Source of the DNA: Euwallacea fornicatus
Lineage: Eukaryota > Arthropoda > Insecta > Coleoptera > Curculionidae
DNA length: 64,000 bases
Reading direction: 5' to 3'
Assembly: GCF_040115645.1 (NCBI RefSeq)
Contig: NW_027096030.1
Span: 704,001-768,000 of the forward strand
Within the stretch, counting starts at the first letter, position 1. Every line of letters begins with the position of its first letter. Under the pieces are notes generated by a model, which made no database searches, was not told where the DNA came from, and saw only the letters and a program-made list of their open reading frames with translations. Positions 24,554 to 32,289 of the stretch are shown here, in pieces. The position numbers and the translations under genes were made by a program.

Positions 24554-27500
24554 CTAAGGCTGTCCGTGACGTATGTTACTGAGGCTATAGTGTCCGTAAG
24601 GTAGAGTATCAAAGCTGTTTGATAAAATTTGTCGTTTGTCATCATAAGGATTTAAAGCAATTTTATTTTGTTCAACGCTATAAATTTCATGATTATAGGA
24701 ACGAATAGACCGTTGGGTTACCGAAGTGATTTTAAAATTTTTTAAGCATTCGACGTAATCGTTAAAAGTTAATTTGTTACGGACAATAGTATGTTTCACT
24801 CCTTTCGCTTTTTTGGTAACCTTTCCATCTTGAATTTTAAAACTGTACATTTTTGACCTGAGTCCAACAAAATGAGAAATAATTTTTCCATTAGCTTCAT
24901 CCTTCATTAGTCCTAAGACTTTTTTATTTGTCGGAGGGATATTGTATGGATTGTTGGTAGGATAATCGGAAGTATCAAATTTCGTTAGATCTCTCTTTAT
25001 GATTTCTTCATAAACGTCATTACAACAGAGTTCGTAAATAAAACTGTCGGTGTCCATGTACATGAGCTTGCACCGATCAACTCCCATTTTCGGTAGCATG
25101 TACTCATAATGAAAATCGTACATGTATATTTTAGACAAGTCTAAAATTGCCATGCCTATGTACTGTGGTTTATTGAAACAGATTGAAGACTTTTTCAGTT
25201 CAATAATAACAAGGTTTTCATCTAGAATTAATCTGCTATGAAACCTAGGACTAGAAATAAAATTTTTTGCACCATAACGTCCTTCCCAAGATTTAACAAT
25301 TTTAACTGCGCGGTGCTTTCGAATATTTTCCATCGTTTTCCCAAACACCGCGTTATTAAACAGCTTGAATAAATTTTTTTCAAAAGTTGATTGAGCTTGT
25401 GTTCGAAACCCGTTATTTAATTCAATATAAGATTTTAACCATGGTGACTGGTTAAACTTTAAAATTTTGTGAATTTTTGTCGAAACTAATCCATGTTTTA
25501 ACATTTGCTTTAAATTCCTATAATGAACAATATAATTTTGTTTATGAAACAGAGTGGTCATTAATTTGGGTAATTTCGATTGTGGCGGTTTAAGATGTTC
25601 AGGTGCGAAAGGAAAGTCCTTATGCGTGTCATGTAACTTATTTGGGTACTGTAAATCTACCTGCAAAATATACCCTACGGGGGAATCGTCAGGAATAGTT
25701 AATACGTCAAAATTGGTATCTTCTATCCATTCGAAGCCTCCGTAAGGTAAAGGTTCACACATTGCCTTTCCGTACAAATTGTTCACATCTAGGTAAAGAA
25801 GGTATTTAGACGGTTTTACAGGATCATAGTCAAACATGTACTTGTTGTTTGCTTCTGAATATCTACTGCTACACACAGAAACGCTACCACGAATACCTTT
25901 TTCAATAAACATTATTTGATCGATATCGTGTAATAACTCCAACTTGCATTTAGTGTACTTTAACATACAGTCCCAAGTATATCCGGGCATGGTAAAATAC
26001 CATGAAGGATCGAGATTATGAGTTGAAATACAATTTAATTTGAAATGTTCAAAAATATCAGCTAAAAGTATAACATCAGTTTTTAAATACAAATCTGAAT
26101 ATTCTCCCAAAGTCTGAATATTAAAAGAATCCCATACCTTCGATGCATGACTATATTTTTCGTCGTCAATATGCGAATCTTCTAGTTTATTATAGAAATA
26201 TTCCTTGGATGGTAAAGTTTTTTCATCAAGTTTATCAATACTATCAATATAATCGTAGCAAAACACACCTTTACACGTTAAGAGTTTAAATTTTTCTTCC
26301 GTCACATCTAAAAATTGACTTTTTAAAAGTTTTAAATTTTCGGGTTGCATCGATTTTGCAAGTTCATCGAGAGAAGCCCCCAAAAATCTATACGAATCAA
26401 TATAGCGAAATTTAATGTCATTTTCTGTTACATGATGGGTGAATGAAATATATTTTTCTTTGTTAATAGGTAGTACACTTAAACATCCTTTTTTACATAA
26501 AAGTTTGATTAAAAAATGAGAATCGTATCCGGAAAGATTCTGGAAAATTATCGGCACCACAAACTGCTTACGAAAATTTAAATTGCATACTGAATGAGCA
26601 AATCCTCTGAAAATACCCGTGAAATGATCATGATCTCGAATAATTTCATCTTTAGGGGAAAACGGTTTTTCACAAATGTGACACCTTTTAGCCATTGATA
26701 AATCAAGTTGGATGTTCATTGGAGTGTTTTTCTTTGTTTCATTATAAATAAATTTCGACAGTTCAATCATTTCATTAACAAACCATTCAACACAGTTAGT
26801 ACCTCGAAACATTTTGAACTGAGATAAAGAGTCATTATATGCACATTTGATGAAATATCCTACACTAAAAGGAATGTGTCTTTGATATTTACCTAAATCA
26901 TTCGAGAAAGAAACGTTTTCCAATTGACTTTCGAAATCAGCATAAATAACAAATGGGGCTTTTTGTTGATAAACATGATTTTTAAACTCTATAAAGTCGT
27001 ATTTGGGAAACGAAATATGACAGTCATTCAACTTAGTGCACAATACTTCATGTGTTAATAATTTTTGATGGTTGGAAAAATAATTTAAACATCTATCACA
27101 AATAAATTTACGTTGTTTATGTTTGTTTAACTGACTGGATAATAATCGTGATAAATCTTTAATCCAGCAATAGTGATAGATAATATTGGTATCTTCTTCT
27201 TCTACTACTGCATCTGTGGGAACCGGATTATAGTCATTTAATTTAGGATAATATTTGTTCTGAATTAAAAGCAAATTAATATGTTTGTTTAGTTTTTGAG
27301 GTGTTAATCTGACTGGAACTACTGCATAGAATGTTGTCGGTACCGTTGACATTTCTAAAGCGTAAACATTTACCGATATATCGTTTAATTTTTCAAATTT
27401 ATATATTTTGTTTAAAGGCATAGGCATTTCTAAATTTGTGGTATTTAAAACAGCGCTGTAATGTGGATATGAAGTAATACGATTATTGTTATTTATAACA

Positions 27501-28309
27501 GGATAAATAGCACTAACAATCGACCAATAGAAACAGGCTTGATCGTCATTTTGAATATTAATGCAAGCCCGTTTCTTTGAAATTTCTTTAGGTAATTTGA
27601 TAAAAGTTGAACCGCTACCCATTTCAAATTTATTAATATTAATTTCTAAATAATCGATTTTTTGTAAAGCAAAGCCTGAATCACGTTCCTGAAATTCTGA
27701 CAGTTGGTTTAATACTTGATCTTGGATATTTTCGCGAAACCAGCCAAGTAAATTCGTTCCCACATCAATGATCGCATAGTTTGTATTAAAATAGAAAATG
27801 TTAATTATTTCCTTATCCCCAGATTTTTTAATAAACTCCCCACAAAATGTGGAAGCTACCTTAATAACTGGATTTTGTTTTAAAAACTCTTTTATCTTCG
27901 TTTCAAATAAAAGAGAAGAATCGTTTAAGAATTGATTTATATCCTTATGCGTCAAATTAATAATAACATTCGATGTTACATTTTGATTGAAACATGAAAC
28001 CACGTTTTCCCACGAAATCCTACTTTCAACATTACTTGTTTCTCGATTTAATCCCTCTATATTTTCTAGTTTTAGTCGAAGTAGTTTTTTAATTACATTT
28101 AATTGATGTAAATTTGTCTGCAATTTGCGGTGCATACGATATGGTAAACCACCTTTACCGATTAAATTATTACAAAGGATAATCAATTTTTGCACTCGGT
28201 TCAACCAAACAGTTAGGTTTCTCTTACATAATTTATTAATTTGGTGTCTAATTTTTTTAAAACCTGTAATAACATCTAAGGATTTTTTCAACAAGTTATC
28301 CGGATCCAT
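24554..28309 (-). CDS. polB: Protein-primed family B DNA polymerase (Polinton pPolB)
   Basis: 1251 aa. It replicates the element from its termini by protein priming. The 3'-5' exonuclease motifs are visible: YADFES (~456-461), NLSGYDSHF (~591-599) and YLKTDVILLAD (~741-751). The polymerase motifs follow: DVNNLYG (~841-847), KLFNNAVFGKTMEN (~982-995) and YMDTDS (~1084-1089), then a TKKAKGVK motif (~1165-1172). The N-terminal third holds a NDDQACFYWSIVSAIYP segment (~254-270) and a C2H2-type finger (~404-424). Between Exo I and Exo II sits an endonuclease VII-like Cys/His cluster (CHIC...DHDHFTGIFRG...HSVCNLNF, ~543-579). The ATG at 28309 is the first after an in-frame stop at 28349-28351. The frame is intact. 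The gene runs toward the left TIR, downstream of the 101-aa gene. Confidence 0.96.
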   Translation of the reverse strand: MDPDNLLKKSLDVITGFKKIRHQINKLCKRNLTVWLNRVQKLIILCNNLIGKGGLPYRMHRKLQTNLHQLNVIKKLLRLKLENIEGLNRETSNVESRISWENVVSCFNQNVTSNVIINLTHKDINQFLNDSSLLFETKIKEFLKQNPVIKVASTFCGEFIKKSGDKEIINIFYFNTNYAIIDVGTNLLGWFRENIQDQVLNQLSEFQERDSGFALQKIDYLEININKFEMGSGSTFIKLPKEISKKRACINIQNDDQACFYWSIVSAIYPVINNNNRITSYPHYSAVLNTTNLEMPMPLNKIYKFEKLNDISVNVYALEMSTVPTTFYAVVPVRLTPQKLNKHINLLLIQNKYYPKLNDYNPVPTDAVVEEEDTNIIYHYCWIKDLSRLLSSQLNKHKQRKFICDRCLNYFSNHQKLLTHEVLCTKLNDCHISFPKYDFIEFKNHVYQQKAPFVIYADFESQLENVSFSNDLGKYQRHIPFSVGYFIKCAYNDSLSQFKMFRGTNCVEWFVNEMIELSKFIYNETKKNTPMNIQLDLSMAKRCHICEKPFSPKDEIIRDHDHFTGIFRGFAHSVCNLNFRKQFVVPIIFQNLSGYDSHFLIKLLCKKGCLSVLPINKEKYISFTHHVTENDIKFRYIDSYRFLGASLDELAKSMQPENLKLLKSQFLDVTEEKFKLLTCKGVFCYDYIDSIDKLDEKTLPSKEYFYNKLEDSHIDDEKYSHASKVWDSFNIQTLGEYSDLYLKTDVILLADIFEHFKLNCISTHNLDPSWYFTMPGYTWDCMLKYTKCKLELLHDIDQIMFIEKGIRGSVSVCSSRYSEANNKYMFDYDPVKPSKYLLYLDVNNLYGKAMCEPLPYGGFEWIEDTNFDVLTIPDDSPVGYILQVDLQYPNKLHDTHKDFPFAPEHLKPPQSKLPKLMTTLFHKQNYIVHYRNLKQMLKHGLVSTKIHKILKFNQSPWLKSYIELNNGFRTQAQSTFEKNLFKLFNNAVFGKTMENIRKHRAVKIVKSWEGRYGAKNFISSPRFHSRLILDENLVIIELKKSSICFNKPQYIGMAILDLSKIYMYDFHYEYMLPKMGVDRCKLMYMDTDSFIYELCCNDVYEEIIKRDLTKFDTSDYPTNNPYNIPPTNKKVLGLMKDEANGKIISHFVGLRSKMYSFKIQDGKVTKKAKGVKHTIVRNKLTFNDYVECLKNFKITSVTQRSIRSYNHEIYSVEQNKIALNPYDDKRQILSNSFDTLPYGHYSLSNIRHGQP

Positions 28310-28324
28310 GATACAATACCCTTT

Positions 28325-28350
28325 CTGTTGCTGCTGCTGCTGCTGCTGCT
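28325..28350 (-). repeat. CAG microsatellite in the PolB leader
   Basis: (CAG)n with one CAA, between a TAG stop and the PolB ATG. It is in the PolB frame but has no upstream ATG, so it is probably untranslated leader rather than a polyglutamine tract. Confidence 0.8.
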
Positions 28351-28359
28351 ACTAATTCT

Positions 28360-28665
28360 TCAAGCCAAACAGATTTCGAATAAAATCAGCGGATTCGGAT
28401 GTCCTATGTCTTTTGTTCCCCTAAAGACAAGGGCGTATTTTCCTTCGACAAAGTTATGCAGCTGCGGTTCAAACGTCTCAGTCACTCTTCGAGGGAGGAA
28501 TACCACAGTGGTTTCCAAGTGTAATAAAATGTTTTTACCGTATTTGGTATTCGAAAGTGTAGCTTTATAGATCAAATATTTTTCATTAATTGTTAAATCT
28601 TGTAGTTTAACCAGTGCTTTATCATTCTTTACAAGACACACTTGGTTTAGTTTTTCCAAATCCAT
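28360..28665 (-). CDS. Conserved Polinton small protein (101 aa), possible OB-fold
   Basis: 101 aa beginning MDLEKLNQVCLVKN. The central part, LTINEKYLIYKATLSNTKYG, then ILLHLETTVVFLPRRVTETF and YALVFRGTKD, has the alternating pattern of a small beta-barrel. From memory it resembles a family of short proteins found beside Polinton-type PolB in arthropods. The position, 50 bp upstream of PolB on the same strand, fits a replication accessory role such as ssDNA binding; that function is inference. ATG at 28665 and an intact frame. The possible plus-strand frames across this gene look like shadows. Confidence 0.75.
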   Translation of the reverse strand: MDLEKLNQVCLVKNDKALVKLQDLTINEKYLIYKATLSNTKYGKNILLHLETTVVFLPRRVTETFEPQLHNFVEGKYALVFRGTKDIGHPNPLILFEICLA

Positions 28666-29313
28666 TCTGTTTTAAAATTTAAAGACTTTAGTCATTTACA
28701 GTTAAAAAAACTTTCACTTACGTTAAACACTGCAAAATCAAACACCGTAAAAACTTTCAAGTTTGACTGTCTGCAACAATCTCCTTTACTTCCACTCACA
28801 TTAACCACTGTAAATTCAAACACTATGAACCTTTAAGTTTGACTATCTGCAATAATCTACTTTGCGATATTCCCAGATGGAATTATTTATACCTCTGCGG
28901 ATGCAATCTTCCTTTAAATTAAAAGTATTGATATATTTCATCGGGAAAAATAAAGTGGTTTCATGTTGCAAATATAAATCATTTTCATGGGATTATGTAA
29001 ATTAGTCTTTAATGCTAGGAAATATAGAACTTACATTCTATTAAATCATTCCCGGATAGAAGTACTGACACCTGTATATGGACTAATTGCATCATTCTCC
29101 GATTGTATTTTTATTTACACCTCTTTGCAGATGCTGTCTTCCTTTAAATAGAAAGTATTGGTATATTTTATGTTACAAATATAAATAATTTTCATGGGAT
29201 TATGTCAATTAGTCTTTAATGAAAGGAAATATAAATCTTACATTCTATTGAATCATTTTGAACTGGAAATATTAATTTTTATAGTTAATTTTAATATCCC
29301 CGCTAATCGAAAC
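28666..29313. other. Non-coding spacer with two diverged tandem duplications
   Basis: No open frame of note. It contains a ~78-bp duplication (ACTGCAAAATCAAACACCGT versus ACTGTAAATTCAAACACTAT, then AAGTTTGACT-TCTGCAA in both, at about 28715-28792 and 28793-28870). It also holds a ~190-bp direct repeat at about 28884-29070 and 29113-29275 (both with CTTCCTTTAAAT, CATGGGATTATGT and TTACATTCTATT). It lies upstream of the 101-aa gene, so promoter elements for the PolB unit are expected here. Confidence 0.75.
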
Positions 29314-29613
29314 TTAAACGTAACAACGTAAAGTCTGCAAACAATATGGACACATCTTTTGCGATGACGGTGGACCATCTATATGAACGTGAACTTCAGG
29401 TCGATTGTAGTGAACGAAACATGGCAGCCTTATTTGTAGCTCATAATTGCTAGTATATTCATAGGGTAACTTACTCCAAATATTTAGAAGATCTATGCAG
29501 TCTACTTGTTTCAAAAAATACTCGAGCGGAAGACATTTTAATTCTTCACTTTTCAATTGTTTAATATCTTTGCTTCCAATTAAAAAGTCAACCAAGTTTT
29601 GTGTTGTGTTCAT
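29314..29613 (-). CDS. Hypothetical Polinton protein with C-terminal His/Cys motif (99 aa)
   Basis: The open frame extends to 29694 only by a TTG codon. The first well-placed ATG is at 29613 (MNTTQNLVDFLIG), giving 99 aa; an ATG at 29679 (MLSYLN) is the alternative. The body is leucine-rich with LKSEELKCLPLEYFLKQVDC, then LPCFVHYNRPEVHVHIDGPP. It ends in a CPYCLQTLRC motif that could bind a metal with the preceding histidines. A TATA-like stretch lies ~85-90 bp upstream. I do not recognise a named family. The intact frame between Polinton genes, in the same orientation, supports a real gene. Confidence 0.55.
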   Translation of the reverse strand: MNTTQNLVDFLIGSKDIKQLKSEELKCLPLEYFLKQVDCIDLLNIWSKLPYEYTSNYELQIRLPCFVHYNRPEVHVHIDGPPSSQKMCPYCLQTLRCYV

Positions 29614-29698
29614 CTTAGTCGTGTAACATAAATATACTGAGGTAGTTAGAAAATTGTTAATATTTAAATATGAGAGCATATTGGGGAGGGGCAAACGA

Positions 29699-29704
29699 TA
29701 TATA
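29699..29704 (-). promoter_or_regulatory. TATA-like element
   Basis: TATATA within CTATATATCG on the minus strand, 86-91 bp upstream of the ATG at 29613 and just downstream of the 242-aa gene. The spacing is plausible for a TATA box with a ~60-nt leader. Confidence 0.3.
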
Positions 29705-29734
29705 GTAAAAAAGCTTTATATTTTCTACAAAAAT

Positions 29735-29740
29735 TTTATT
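29735..29740 (-). terminator. AATAAA overlapping the stop codon of the 242-aa gene
   Basis: The last codons read GAA TAA followed by AA, so an AATAAA hexamer overlaps the TAA stop at 29738-29736. It is the only poly(A)-signal-like word close to this gene end. Confidence 0.4.
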
Positions 29741-30464
29741 CTCTATTTAAATCCTGCACAACTTTGTCATAATAATAATATAGGTATTCCTTAAGGGCAC
29801 TACTTAGTAGCATATTTCCCATACATTTATCGCAAATTAAGTTATACAATTCTAATAGTGGTTTTCTATTAACATTGTTTGCGATGCACCAAGGTTTAAG
29901 TACATTTATTATATTGTAATAAAAAGTACAAAAATGCAGATCATTCAATATGACCAACCGTTGGCGAATAAGGTGAAAATCAATGTGAAAAATTTGATGT
30001 ACATCTTTTTCTGTTAAATAGAAACTTACACAATATTTAGATATTTTCAATACTTTTCCAAAATCACCATCAGTATTGGTAAATCCAATCATTTGATTCA
30101 CTTCGATAAAATCACCACATGGAAAGGTTACCACGTCACCCGAAACCGTAGGGTCATTGAAAAAATCACACATCTTTTCGTGCAGAACATTTAAAAATGT
30201 GATCCATTCAAATTCACTGAATGATATTTTACCAATTTTTGTCGTTTCAGATAATGTAATAACCGAACTGAATGTTCGCGCCGGACTTAAACCACATTCG
30301 ATTCGATATGAATCCGTATAATATGATGCATTTAGTAGATGGAAGGATTCTTTTCTAGCGGCATCTTCAAACTTTTGTATACATTCTTCGAGTTGACGAT
30401 CGTAACGAATCGGGGATGAAGAAGTTGCACAGTCGTAATCATCATCACTTTTATGAGAAATCAT
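29736..30464 (-). CDS. Conserved hypothetical Polinton protein (242 aa)
   Basis: 242 aa from ATG 30464. The N-terminus is acidic and serine-rich (SHKSDDDYDCATSSS). It is followed by a segment ITLSETTKIGKISFSEFEWITFLNVLHEKM (about 70-97, broken here for description: ITLSETTKIGKISF then SEFEWITFL), a beta-rich middle and a helical C-terminus rich in Tyr and Leu. The GKISFSEFEW stretch loosely resembles the strand-plus-helix core of PC4-like ssDNA-binding coactivators; this is weak. I recognise it as Polinton-associated but cannot name a function. It diverges from the small plus-strand gene at 30658 across a 193-bp spacer. Confidence 0.6.
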   Translation of the reverse strand: MISHKSDDDYDCATSSSPIRYDRQLEECIQKFEDAARKESFHLLNASYYTDSYRIECGLSPARTFSSVITLSETTKIGKISFSEFEWITFLNVLHEKMCDFFNDPTVSGDVVTFPCGDFIEVNQMIGFTNTDGDFGKVLKISKYCVSFYLTEKDVHQIFHIDFHLIRQRLVILNDLHFCTFYYNIINVLKPWCIANNVNRKPLLELYNLICDKCMGNMLLSSALKEYLYYYYDKVVQDLNRE

Positions 30465-30657
30465 TTTGTCACTATAACACTACGTTAATATTTAAGACGC
30501 ACATGTTCTTCTCTTTAACTATTGAACGCTTATGAAATTATTTCAGTTTATGTCGTTAAGTGTCCCCCATTCCCACTGTTTCAACTTGTTCCAACTTGTC
30601 TACAGACAAATTCGTATAAGGTTATTAACCCCGTAATTTTCTTTTTATCATAACACA
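30465..30657. promoter_or_regulatory. Divergent intergenic region
   Basis: 193 bp between the start codons of the 242-aa gene (minus) and the 73-aa gene (plus). It is AT-rich, with TTAATATTTAAG near 30487 and CTTTTTATCATAACACA just before the plus-strand ATG. It must hold both promoters unless transcripts begin elsewhere. No specific motif is certain. Confidence 0.4.
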
Positions 30658-30879
30658 ATGAAAAAAGTGTCTTTTTGCGAGAAGAACAAAGTCTTCAAAC
30701 TGGTTGTATGGAGTTTTGCTTACAGGGAGGCTAGAAAAAGTGATTATCTAGCTGTGCATATTAACAGAATCCACTTTCAAAGAAGAATTCAGTTGTGTGA
30801 AGAAAAAATGGTCCATATATTTTCAAATATACATAGAACGAAAATTTATAACGAAAGATTTAATGTTATCGGAGGTTAA
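30658..30879 (+). CDS. Small basic conserved Polinton protein (73 aa)
   Basis: 73 aa. The core FAYREARKSDYLAVHINRIH, followed by FQRRIQLCEEKMVHIF, is strongly amphipathic and basic. It resembles, from memory, a short protein family recurring in invertebrate Polintons. It is the only plus-strand gene in the left half, lying between the 242-aa gene and the integrase, both minus. An AATAAA follows the stop codon by ~11 bp, which supports it as a separate transcription unit. The function is unknown; nucleic-acid or capsid binding is possible from its charge. Confidence 0.6.
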   Translation: MKKVSFCEKNKVFKLVVWSFAYREARKSDYLAVHINRIHFQRRIQLCEEKMVHIFSNIHRTKIYNERFNVIGG

Positions 30880-30890
30880 AAATTCTAGTA

Positions 30891-30896
30891 AATAAA
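30891..30896 (+). terminator. AATAAA poly(A) signal for the 73-aa gene
   Basis: AATAAAAAAA begins 11 bp after the TAA stop, in the 24-bp gap before the convergent integrase gene end. Confidence 0.45.
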
Positions 30897-30903
30897 AAAA
30901 ATG

Positions 30904-31839
30904 TTACAGAATATCCTTTTTCAAAATCCAAGAATTATTTGAGTTACTAAAACCGAGCCATTTAACATAAACCTTATCTCCTTTTTGTTTTAAAATCTTT
31001 TCAACCAAGTAAACGTCAGGATATTTAACTTTCTGCAGTTCCTCTTCATAGAATCCTCCCTGAACGTATTCATTGTTGTAATCTTTCAATAAGTACGTGG
31101 TGGGATTAGTCAACTGGATCTTTTCTATTTGGAATATTTCAGTCGACCAATTCGGAGTGTAACCTTTATCGAAAGCTTCTCTCTGTTTGGAAATCCTCAC
31201 AAAATCGTGCACTTTCAGTTTTGGCTTTTTGGGATCCACCGTTTTTAGATGAGAGTAGGAATTTGATAAAATTTCCTCGGCATTCTTATTATCGACACTG
31301 TTAGGCTTGTAGCCAGTAGTTCGGTGAACAGTATTATTATATTTTTGTACAATTTTTTCTAAAATATCAAGCCATTTATAATTTCCTTGAATTGTGAATT
31401 GTCGCCATATCATATTCTTCAATGTACGATTTACTCTTTCAACGATGCTTGCTTTTAAGTTAGAAAATGTACTGTAATGATTAATTTCATATTTTTTCAC
31501 AAGTTCGGTGAAATCCCTGTTGTAGAATTCGGTACCAAGATCTGTATGCAAATTTTTCGGAGGATTTTTGGATCTTCTTAGAATTGCTGCAAATGCTAAC
31601 GTAACATCTTTACTTTTTTTACTTTTTAAAGGCATTACCCAAACATATTTTGAAAAGGCGTTTATAACTACCAGGATATAGCGAAATCCGCTATTTGATT
31701 TGACATACGGCTGCATTTCCACGAGATCCGCTTGCCACAAGTCGTGCAACCCTTTAATAATTACCCTTCGCCTTTTATAATTTTTCCTAGCAGGTTTATG
31801 TAACTCGTGAGCCACAGTTTCCTTTGATGTGAGTACCAT
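30904..31839 (-). CDS. int: Retroviral-type integrase (rve core) with C-terminal chromodomain
   Basis: 311 aa. It would catalyse strand transfer of the element ends into target DNA. The catalytic acidic residues are D38 (WQADLVEM), D100 (LHTDLGTEF) and E134 (KASIVERVNRTLK), with 33 residues between the last two by my count. A C-terminal chromodomain-like segment (~276-311) contains YLVEKILKQKGD and VYVKWLGFSNSNNSW. The usual N-terminal extension or zinc-binding part before the LHKPARKNYKRRRV linker is not visible: the frame opens at ATG 31839 only 18 nt after the stop of the coiled-coil gene, in the same frame. Either the domain is lacking or the true start is supplied by splicing. The chromodomain may guide targeting to heterochromatin, which fits the satellite location; that link is inference. 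Confidence 0.93.
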   Translation of the reverse strand: MVLTSKETVAHELHKPARKNYKRRRVIIKGLHDLWQADLVEMQPYVKSNSGFRYILVVINAFSKYVWVMPLKSKKSKDVTLAFAAILRRSKNPPKNLHTDLGTEFYNRDFTELVKKYEINHYSTFSNLKASIVERVNRTLKNMIWRQFTIQGNYKWLDILEKIVQKYNNTVHRTTGYKPNSVDNKNAEEILSNSYSHLKTVDPKKPKLKVHDFVRISKQREAFDKGYTPNWSTEIFQIEKIQLTNPTTYLLKDYNNEYVQGGFYEEELQKVKYPDVYLVEKILKQKGDKVYVKWLGFSNSNNSWILKKDIL

Positions 31840-31857
31840 AACTAAGCTAACACTAAC

Positions 31858-32253
31858 TTATCGCTTTTTAATAGCACTTTTTATTTCGGAAACAACAGCT
31901 TCAAGTTGCAGAAGCCTGTTACGTAACGCGAAAGTGTTAAATCTTGACACTTCATCGACTTTGTTCAAAAATCCATCCACTTCGTTCACCTTATCTTTTA
32001 GTTCTGCAAGTTCCTTTGTGGATATGGTTATTTTTTCCGTGAGCTGTTGATTTTTATCATCCATATTTTTTATTGTATCATTTAACTCATTTTTTAGTAA
32101 AAGTATTTCGTTTATCATCTTTTCTTCAATTTTTTTCATATTAAAACCAATGTCCAATTTGTTAATAGACTTGTTACTTTTAACAAAGTGTTTTTCGAAA
32201 TGTTCGGCGACTGTTTTTTTTGAAATGTGTCGACCAAACTTATCGACAGTCAT
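31858..32253 (-). CDS. Coiled-coil protein with DKFGRHI N-terminal motif (131 aa)
   Basis: 131 aa from ATG 32253 (MTVDKFGRHIS); the frame opens slightly earlier only through a TTG codon. After the DKFGRHI motif, the region from about residue 35 to the end is a long heptad-rich helix (MKKIEEKMINEILLLKNELN, then QQLTEKITISTKELAELKDK), closing with LRNRLLQLEAVVSEIKSAIK. I recall short coiled-coil proteins starting with a DKFGR/DRFGR motif next to Polinton integrases; their role is not settled. A virion fibre or scaffold is possible. The TAA stop at 31858-31860 is in frame with the integrase ATG 18 nt downstream. Confidence 0.65.
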   Translation of the reverse strand: MTVDKFGRHISKKTVAEHFEKHFVKSNKSINKLDIGFNMKKIEEKMINEILLLKNELNDTIKNMDDKNQQLTEKITISTKELAELKDKVNEVDGFLNKVDEVSRFNTFALRNRLLQLEAVVSEIKSAIKKR

Positions 32254-32289
32254 CTTGAAAATAAAATGCAAATAAAAAAAGGTACTTTT

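Noticed and set aside
25554..25745. 63-aa plus-strand frame, and similar frames at 31829 and 37196-37415
   Set aside because: They overlap well-supported genes (PolB, coiled coil, major capsid) in other frames and show no motifs.
28325..28350. Polyglutamine N-terminus for PolB
   Set aside because: The tract is in frame, but a TAG directly precedes it and there is no ATG between that stop and the tract.
28125..28570. Plus-strand frames around the CTG tract
   Set aside because: Antisense to the PolB N-terminus and the 101-aa gene; their length comes from low-complexity leucine/cysteine codons.
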